A DNA stretch of 10,292 nt from an uncultured Ruminococcus sp. (GTDB lineage Bacteria > Bacillota > Clostridia > Oscillospirales > Acutalibacteraceae), in contig CALBHM010000445.1 in NCBI GenBank assembly GCA_937892835.1, positions 1 through 10,292 of the forward strand. Reading direction: 5' to 3'. Made by a program: the position numbers and the translations under genes. How positions within the stretch are numbered: the stretch's first letter is position 1; each line of letters starts with the position of its first letter. Under the pieces are notes generated by a model, which worked only from the letters and a program-made list of their open reading frames with translations, did no database searches and was not told the origin of the DNA. Of this stretch, positions 5,056 to 10,292 are shown one piece after another.

Positions 5056-5463
5056 ATGGTGTTAAAGGCTTGTGCAAGATGCGGCAACCTTATTCCGTAC
5101 GGATCGACCTATTGCAAGACGTGTGCTCCGATCGTCGAAGCGGAGAGAGAAGCTCGGTTGTCCGAACGTAAAAAAGAAAGCAATCGTCTATACAATAAAA
5201 GCAGAGATCCAAAGTATGTCAGATTTTACAACAGCGCACAGTGGAAGGCACTGTCGGCAAAGAGGTTGCAGGACGATGGATATCGGTGCGCTTTTTGCGG
5301 TGGAATTGCAACTGAGGTTGACCACATCATTCCGATAAAAACTCCCGAAGGCTGGGAGAAACGTTTCGACTATAACAACACTCGGAGCTTATGCCATCGA
5401 TGCCATGACAAGCGACATAACAGATTCCAGTCGAGAGGCAGAGCGGCAGCTCGAAAGAGATAA
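5056..5463 (+). CDS. HNH endonuclease (phage packaging-associated)
   Basis: A 135-aa protein. I choose ATG 5056 because TTGGAGG (5039-5045) lies 10 bases upstream; the frame opens earlier at GTG 5029 but without a site. The N-terminus has a zinc ribbon, CARCG (C6, C9) with YCKTC (C20, C23), and a basic linker. The HNH nuclease domain follows: YNSAQWKALSAKRLQ, RCAFCGG (C78, C81), EVDHIIPI with catalytic Asp89-His90, and NTRSLCHRCHDKRH with zinc ligands C113 and C116 and His117/His121. All key residues are intact. HNH proteins next to terminase genes in cos phages work with the large terminase during genome cutting and packaging. Here a tail gene separates it from the terminases. Confidence 0.93.
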   Translation: MVLKACARCGNLIPYGSTYCKTCAPIVEAEREARLSERKKESNRLYNKSRDPKYVRFYNSAQWKALSAKRLQDDGYRCAFCGGIATEVDHIIPIKTPEGWEKRFDYNNTRSLCHRCHDKRHNRFQSRGRAAARKR

Positions 5464-5671
5464 GACCATATATATTTGACCGCTGCCTCGGCGGTTACAA
5501 TAACTCTTTTATATGCAAATTATGACGCAAAAAAATCAAACAAAATTTCAAATCAAAAATATCCGCATGGGTAGGGGTGGTTTAAATTCTACAGGGCCTT
5601 TTGGAGAGAACGGTGCAACAAGGGGTCTTTGCAGAAAAAACTCCCCACGGAAAATCTAAGGAGGAAAGTCA
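5464..5671 (+). other. Non-coding region with G-rich element, candidate cos/packaging site
   Basis: This 208-base gap has an AT-rich first half and a distinct G-rich second half. Near its start is a 7-bp hairpin ACCGCTG-CCT-CGGCGGT (5479-5495) with a poor T tract, at most a weak terminator for the HNH gene. From about 5567 to 5650 comes GGGTAGGGGTGG, TTCTACAGGGCC, GGAGAGAACGGTGCAAC, AAGGGGTC and CTCCCCAC, GC-richer than its surroundings. A block of this look between HNH and the small terminase is seen in related phages and is where cos lies in HK97-like cos phages. Cohesive ends cannot be proved from sequence alone. The last bases hold AAGGAGG for the next gene. Confidence 0.4.
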
Positions 5672-8600
5672 ATGCTGAATGTGTGTTTTAACAGTTACGG
5701 AAAGTACACCGTGAACTATCTTTATCAGTGGGACAAGAACCAAATTATTGAAATAACCGGGCTTAATCTCAGCAAAGTTCCGGAGATCCATTTTGCCAAT
5801 AAAACTATGGATAAAGCTATCGCAAGACAAGCGACCATGTCCGACGGAGTAATACAAGCGAATATCCCGAACTCGCTGCTGCAGGCTCCGTTTTCCGTCA
5901 TCGCTTATGTCGGTATCTATGAGGGTGAGCAGTTTAAAACCATCGAAACAATAAAAATACCGATTGTGCCAAGAGTTCGCCCGACGGACTATGTGCTTGA
6001 AAAAACTGATGACGAGGTTTACTCTTTTGACGCTCTGGAAAATGCGCTTGCTAACATGGTTACTCAGCAGAATTTTGACCGTACTGTTGCAAGTTTGGCA
6101 GAAACTGTCGAGTCGAATAAGACCGCAACTGACTCGCAAATTGCCAACATCGTTGCACACAACAACGACACCGAGGGCAACGCAGAACTGATTGACATCC
6201 GTACAGGCTCTGACGGCACGGTCTATGATAGTGCCGGAGAGGCTGTACGGAGACAGATAAAACAGATGTCGGAGGAAATTGATCGAGTAAGCAATGTAAA
6301 AGAGAAATTTAGCGGGGTGTATGATAAAGTTTGGGTTAACAGCGGAACGCTACAAGCAAACAATGAATCAAAATCAGCGATTGTCAAAATGGCTGCCGGT
6401 GCAAAATATGAAATAAAAGCAATCGGTACATTTAATCGCTTCCGGATTTATGTTGCCGACAGTGTTGCAGAAGGTACAATGCCTGTAGAGCTATACAAAA
6501 AAACGCCGGGGAAATACGAAGAATACAAATTTTTTAACACTGAGCCATACAAAACTCTTATTGTTTTCTTGGATTACAACAGCGAAAATTTTGACTGTGA
6601 TTTATCAATCATTGAAACTCTTGACAGTAAGACGTTTAACGTTAACGGCATCCCAATTTTTACAAAAGAGTCGGGGCAAGAAGCAATAAACGACTCTATA
6701 AAGGACGCAATCCCATTTTGGCGGGGTTTAGGACAAATTTCGAACTATGGAGCAAACAATAGCTCAAAAACATTAGTTTACGACGATCTATACAAAGGCT
6801 GCATTATTAAGGTAGATAAAGGAGAAAAATACACGCTAATAGTGAAGGGAAATCACAACAGATTCATCGTTTCCGGCGTCATAGGAATAATCGACATTGG
6901 TGCAACAACGGAGCTGATTAAAGCGAATGAATCTACCACAACTACCGACCAGACGGAAACATTTATCTACGAAAATACCATTTATGACTATCTTGTCATA
7001 AATGTAGCTTACGCGTTGAAAGACTTTTCAGCAACCGTAGAAATTCTCCGAGGGGAAAAACATGAAATTAACGGTGTTGAGTTCGTTCCCAAAAATGAGC
7101 TTTACACCAAGCAAGAGATTGATGCACTTGATTTTAAGTACTTTTATTCAGGCGTGAACAATCTTTTTGATCTTAATACAGCGAAAACGGGAATCTCTAT
7201 TGATCCTGCAAGTGGCGGGGAAGTTGCCATTGAAAATTGCAACTCGTCAGACTACATCTCTGTAGAAGCCGGGAAAAATTATGTGTTTTCGACAAGACAC
7301 ACAATAGCTTTTTACGATGATAAAAAAGATTTTGTCTCGGGAATCACAAGCAAAGATACGACTAATCCAATAACAATACCAGAAAACGTTTGTTATTTGA
7401 GATTTGCGTATTTAAACACATCCTCTTCATTGCCGCAAATAAACAAAGGCACTAAATTGCTGGACTATGACGACGGAGGTCCTAAGCTTAATTCCAAATA
7501 TTTACCGGACATAGCAAAGAAGAAATATAAACTCGAATATGAAACGATAAAATTGTCAAGCGGATTGAATGCAAAACCACACAATTTAGCACTAATTTCC
7601 ATCAAAAGTATCTACGGGTCAAATCCGGAATACGAAGCATTTTTATTTTTTGATGCCGCAACAAACAGGTTATATATTGCAGATAGCACCGTAGGCAACA
7701 TCGAGTACCTTTGCGACTGGAACCTTGAGCTGTCGAACAACGTAAGCTGTTTTGAGTATTTGACAACCATTACAGCGGACGGAGATATTATCTTTCTCAG
7801 AAAATACTTGCGCGAAAATCCCATCATATATCCGCACACGAATTATCAAAATCCCACAAGGATTGATTTTGGTGACAATTTGAAGCCATACGGCTTTTTG
7901 ACAAGCGTATCGATTGTTCACTTTTCGGACGGATCTTTTGTTTTTGGCGATTACACAAATCACAAACTTATTGACGAGCAAAATAACGACCCTCGGTGCA
8001 TTTGGCGTGTAACAAAGCCATATACAGATTTTGAAAACTGGAAAGTCGTACATCGTTTTAAACATGTCTATTTTACAAGTCCGGAATCGGATGAACCCGA
8101 TAATGAAATTGGACATATACACACTGTTGCATATGATTTTTATGCGGACACGTTGTATTGTACAACCGGAGACATTGATCGTCATTGCAGGGTTTATAAG
8201 TCAAAAGATAAGGGTATAACGTGGGAACATGTTGTTACAGGAGGTCAAAAATTCCGCTCGGTCGGATTGTCTTTTAGAAAAGATGCTTGTTATTACGGCA
8301 CCGACTCTTTTTATTATCAGCATGAGCTTTACAAAGCGGAACGTGGGGATGATGGAGAAGTCGACTTCACGAACATCAAAAGAGTTTGTTCTCTCGAACC
8401 GATTAACAGAAATGGTTCTCAGGCAACTTACGGCACAATTCTGCTCCGAAATCCTAATGGTTTATTGTTCCTTGATCGCGCTGAGCCGAGGGAAGACAAC
8501 CTCCTCGACATTCCCTTTTACAGTTTTGATGATGAAAAATTATATATGACGGCCACATTTGGCAAAAAGCTGTTTAACATTGAGCAAAACAGAAACGGTT

Positions 8601-8764
8601 TATGCAATCAGTGCTTTACAGACTATCAGCCGACAACAACCGATTTCGTTATATGCGGCGGAGGAAATGTAATAAGGCACAACACAACAGACATTTTAAA
8701 TAACTCAGCTGACAATTATATCGGTGTCCTTAAGTTAAAAGTGGTTCTGGATTCCGAAATTTAA
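5672..8764 (+). CDS. Receptor-binding/tail-fibre-like protein with BppU-like N-terminus and Asp-box propeller
   Basis: A 1030-aa protein with AAGGAGG ahead of ATG 5672. Residues 1-115 (SYGKYTVNYLYQWDKNQIIE to VRPTDYVLEKTDDE) resemble the baseplate-upper-protein/fibre N-terminal domain that docks to the tail. A helical segment and the linker ELIDIRTGSDGTVYDSAGEA (about 170-190) follow, a motif common in Gram-positive phage fibres. Then come two related modules (about 209-325 and 345-475, sharing KY...NRF and a closing INGV/VNGI), a third beta module (about 493-596, NLFDLNTAKTGISID and DYISVEAGKNYVF) of carbohydrate-binding style, and a C-terminal region (605-1030) with Asp box YKSKDKGITW near 842-851, typical of BNR/sialidase-like propellers. 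It likely binds host surface glycans. No sialidase active site was identified. Its place before the terminases is abnormal. Confidence 0.72.
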   Translation: MLNVCFNSYGKYTVNYLYQWDKNQIIEITGLNLSKVPEIHFANKTMDKAIARQATMSDGVIQANIPNSLLQAPFSVIAYVGIYEGEQFKTIETIKIPIVPRVRPTDYVLEKTDDEVYSFDALENALANMVTQQNFDRTVASLAETVESNKTATDSQIANIVAHNNDTEGNAELIDIRTGSDGTVYDSAGEAVRRQIKQMSEEIDRVSNVKEKFSGVYDKVWVNSGTLQANNESKSAIVKMAAGAKYEIKAIGTFNRFRIYVADSVAEGTMPVELYKKTPGKYEEYKFFNTEPYKTLIVFLDYNSENFDCDLSIIETLDSKTFNVNGIPIFTKESGQEAINDSIKDAIPFWRGLGQISNYGANNSSKTLVYDDLYKGCIIKVDKGEKYTLIVKGNHNRFIVSGVIGIIDIGATTELIKANESTTTTDQTETFIYENTIYDYLVINVAYALKDFSATVEILRGEKHEINGVEFVPKNELYTKQEIDALDFKYFYSGVNNLFDLNTAKTGISIDPASGGEVAIENCNSSDYISVEAGKNYVFSTRHTIAFYDDKKDFVSGITSKDTTNPITIPENVCYLRFAYLNTSSSLPQINKGTKLLDYDDGGPKLNSKYLPDIAKKKYKLEYETIKLSSGLNAKPHNLALISIKSIYGSNPEYEAFLFFDAATNRLYIADSTVGNIEYLCDWNLELSNNVSCFEYLTTITADGDIIFLRKYLRENPIIYPHTNYQNPTRIDFGDNLKPYGFLTSVSIVHFSDGSFVFGDYTNHKLIDEQNNDPRCIWRVTKPYTDFENWKVVHRFKHVYFTSPESDEPDNEIGHIHTVAYDFYADTLYCTTGDIDRHCRVYKSKDKGITWEHVVTGGQKFRSVGLSFRKDACYYGTDSFYYQHELYKAERGDDGEVDFTNIKRVCSLEPINRNGSQATYGTILLRNPNGLLFLDRAEPREDNLLDIPFYSFDDEKLYMTATFGKKLFNIEQNRNGLCNQCFTDYQPTTTDFVICGGGNVIRHNTTDILNNSADNYIGVLKLKVVLDSEI

Positions 8765-8782
8765 AGACAAGGGGGTGGCGAT

Positions 8783-9259
8783 ATGGCCGGACCAAGAATG
8801 CCACTCGAAGTCATCGAGGCTCGAGGAGCTAAGCACCTAACGAAAGCCGAAAAGCAAAAACGACTTGAAAGCGAGATAAAACCTATTGCCGACAACATCA
8901 TCGCCCCCGACTATCTGTCAAAAAAACAAAAGAATGAATTCGATCGAATTTCCGAACAGCTCAAAAAGCTTAAAATTATGGGCGAAACCGACGTTGACAC
9001 TCTCGCTCGCTATATCGTTGCACAGGATTTTTATATAAATGCAGTCAAGCAAATGAGAAAAAAGGATGTTAAGGATGACCCTTTTTTGCTTGAACAATGG
9101 TCGAAAATCCAGGAGCGTTATTTCAAACAATGCCGAGCGACAGCCAATGATTTAGGGCTTTCAATATCGAGCCGCTGCAAATTAGTTGTGCCAAAAGCAA
9201 ATGACGAAAAGCCGAAAGAGAACAAGTTCAAAAAATTTGAAAAAGGGGAAATTGTATAA
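8783..9259 (+). CDS. terS: Phage terminase small subunit, P27 family
   Basis: A 158-aa protein with AAGGGGGTGG ahead of ATG 8783. It begins AGPRMPLEVIEARGAKHLTKAEKQKRLESE, the basic N-terminus and K-H-L-T-KAE pattern of P27-type small terminases. The core helices are YLSKKQKNEFDRISEQLKKL, ETDVDTLARYIVAQDFYINA and WSKIQERYFKQCRATANDLGLSISSRCKLVVPK; the last segment is the most diagnostic of the family. The tail is Lys/Glu-rich. The protein recognises the packaging site and hands DNA to the large subunit. The start of the next gene overlaps the last base of its stop (TAATG at 9257). A large tail gene upstream separates it from the HNH gene, its usual neighbour. Confidence 0.9.
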   Translation: MAGPRMPLEVIEARGAKHLTKAEKQKRLESEIKPIADNIIAPDYLSKKQKNEFDRISEQLKKLKIMGETDVDTLARYIVAQDFYINAVKQMRKKDVKDDPFLLEQWSKIQERYFKQCRATANDLGLSISSRCKLVVPKANDEKPKENKFKKFEKGEIV

Positions 9260-9831
9260 TGTCGGATATTTTAAGCACAAAGTTGAAAAATCGCCGTGCA
9301 AAACCCTTTATCCTCAACACATCGGTAAAGGACTTACGTGCCGAGCTTGGAAATATTTTACCAACGGACGAAGTCGTTAAACTTATAAGCTTACGAGGAG
9401 GCATAGCGAGTCTCACTTTTATCAAACTTGTTGCGGATGCCGAAATTATCGAAGAAATGACGGCGTCAACGCTAAGAATCGGCGAAAAGCAATTTAATTA
9501 TTTACAATCTATCGCAAAATCAAAGCGTCTCAAAAAAGCACGATTTTTTACGTCAAAAATGCAGTCGAGAGTTGATTCAAAAAACGATAAATACAATTAT
9601 TGCGGCCGATTTAAAAAAGCTTGTGAAGCAAATAACTGGAAACACGTTATCGTCGAAAATCATAGTAAAATCATTTTAATGAGGACAAAATTGAATTACT
9701 ATGTTCTGGAAACGTCGAGCAATTTGAACGAAAATCCGAAAATCGAACAGTATTCCTTTGAAAACAACAAAGAACTGTACGATTTTTACTACGGATTTTT
9801 TGACGAGCTTGAAAAGAGGTCAGTGCCGTAA
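9259..9831 (+). CDS. PLD-like (degenerate HxK) protein between terminase genes
   Basis: A 190-aa protein starting at ATG 9259 in a TAATG overlap with the small terminase, ending in another TAATG overlap with the large terminase. It starts SDILSTKLKNRRAKPFILN, has a strand and helix region (VVKLISLRGGIASLTFIKLV), a helical middle, then VENHSKIILMRTKLNYYVLE-TSSNLNENPKIEQYSF. The pair H135-x-K137 and TSSN155 followed by E163 resembles the active-site half of phospholipase-D-type nucleases (HxK...D...GSxN...E), but the Asp after HxK is missing and there is one copy, so activity would need a dimer. I infer a PLD-fold nuclease or nucleic-acid-binding protein. It is not a normal part of the packaging module. 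The protein is Lys-rich. Confidence 0.6.
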   Translation: MSDILSTKLKNRRAKPFILNTSVKDLRAELGNILPTDEVVKLISLRGGIASLTFIKLVADAEIIEEMTASTLRIGEKQFNYLQSIAKSKRLKKARFFTSKMQSRVDSKNDKYNYCGRFKKACEANNWKHVIVENHSKIILMRTKLNYYVLETSSNLNENPKIEQYSFENNKELYDFYYGFFDELEKRSVP

Positions 9832-10292
9832 TGGCTAACGGGTACGCTCCGATCTATGACCGTGTTACGGAGTATGCACACCGGGTCATCTCCGGAAAGG
9901 TCGTTGCCGGAGAATTGCATATATTAGCATGCAAGCGGCATCTTAACGATTTGAAACGTCAAAGAAGTGAAGATTTCCCGTACTACTACGATCCAAACAA
10001 GGCGTTAGAAATCATCGACTACGCCGAAACTCTGACTATTGCCGAGGGAGATGCTCCAAAACCGGTAAAGCTCCTTGATTCGCAGGCGTTTGATCTGGGC
10101 TGTACATTTGGCTGGTTTAAAACATCAAACAGTAAGCGTCGCTTCCGCCGCCGTTATAAAAGCGTTGCTCGTCAAAATGGCAAAACTTTTGAAAACGGTA
10201 TCATGGGAACGTACATTGCCGGTTTTGGCGGATACAATTACGGTAAGCTTTTTACCGTTGCCACGAAGAAAAGACAGGCTCGTCTTGCTTGG
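9831..10292 (+). CDS. terL: Phage terminase large subunit, 3' partial
   Basis: The first 154 codons of the large terminase, cut by the right edge; ATG 9831 overlaps the previous stop. No strong ribosome binding site is needed given the overlap, though GAAAAGAGG (9811-9819) lies upstream. The N-terminal part contains YDRVTEYAHRVISGKVVAGE and CKRHLNDLKRQR (helical start typical of the Terminase_1 family), YYYDPNKALEIIDYAE, then LLDSQAFDLGCTFGWF and the Walker A motif ARQNGKT (A113-T119), the R-x-x-GK[ST] form of terminase ATPases. It powers DNA translocation and cuts the genome via a nuclease domain that would lie beyond the window. Confidence 0.95.
   Translation, partial: MANGYAPIYDRVTEYAHRVISGKVVAGELHILACKRHLNDLKRQRSEDFPYYYDPNKALEIIDYAETLTIAEGDAPKPVKLLDSQAFDLGCTFGWFKTSNSKRRFRRRYKSVARQNGKTFENGIMGTYIAGFGGYNYGKLFTVATKKRQARLAW

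Noticed and set aside
5567..5659. 30-codon Gly-rich mini ORF in the gap before the tail gene
   Set aside because: There is no Shine-Dalgarno sequence before its ATG, the composition is driven by the G-rich DNA, and its stop overlaps the ribosome binding site of the next gene.
5669..6160. Minus-strand ORF of 163 codons opposite the tail gene
   Set aside because: It lies wholly over the well-supported plus-strand tail gene, has no ribosome binding site or recognisable domain, and all other genes run on the plus strand.
7670..8185. Minus-strand ORF of 171 codons opposite the tail gene
   Set aside because: It is a shadow of the propeller region, with Cys/Ile-rich low-quality protein sequence and no start signal.
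8229..8549. Plus-strand ORF of 106 codons inside the tail gene
   Set aside because: It is in another frame within the well-supported propeller region and is not preceded by a credible independent gene start.
1..10292. tRNA genes, CRISPR arrays, IS elements or attachment sites
   Set aside because: I saw no cloverleaf-like sequence, no regularly spaced repeats, no transposase or integrase and no flanking duplications.

Overview
The window is part of a tailed-phage or prophage genome (Caudoviricetes) from a low- to mid-GC Bacillota host, most likely a gut Clostridia (Ruminococcus/Oscillospiraceae-like). The evidence is the strong AGGAGG-type ribosome binding sites, all genes on one strand with 1-4 base overlaps, the clostridial-phage style of small Cys-rich ORFs, and the ArpU/RinA-like regulator, HNH endonuclease, P27 small terminase and large terminase order. 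Host assignment is inference. No tRNA, rRNA, CRISPR array, integrase or insertion sequence was seen.

Layout. 1-2155 is an early/accessory block of small genes: a Lar-like zinc ribbon cut by the left edge, a gene interrupted by an in-frame TAG, a 44-aa Cys-rich protein, a DUF551-like protein, a second Lar-like zinc ribbon, a CxxC-headed hypothetical, a beta-sandwich lipoprotein and a two-helix membrane protein. 2156-3476 is a replication/recombination block: a perfect hairpin, then an HUH (rolling-circle type) Rep-like endonuclease and a VRR-NUC nuclease. 3481-4742 holds a small conserved Cys/His protein, a zinc-ribbon gene split by a -1 frameshift at an A_AAA_AAG heptamer, a Cys-rich coiled-coil protein, and an ArpU/RinA-like late regulator.

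A non-coding switch follows the regulator at 4743-4846: a repeat-bearing -35 region, a TAGAAT -10 box and, within about 20 bases of the likely transcript start, an intrinsic terminator. This looks like an activator-dependent late promoter with an attenuator. Next come a small helical protein, the HNH endonuclease, and a 208-base non-coding stretch with a G-rich element that could be the cos/packaging region.

5672-10292 is the packaging module with two extra genes. A 1030-aa receptor-binding or tail-fibre-like protein lies between the HNH/cos-like region and the P27-type small terminase, and a 190-aa protein with a degenerate phospholipase-D-like (HxK...SSN) signature lies between the small and large terminase genes. 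The large terminase runs off the right edge just after its Walker A motif. The most unusual points are these two insertions, the HUH endonuclease with its upstream hairpin in a tailed phage, the in-frame amber codon and the dnaX-type slippery heptamer.
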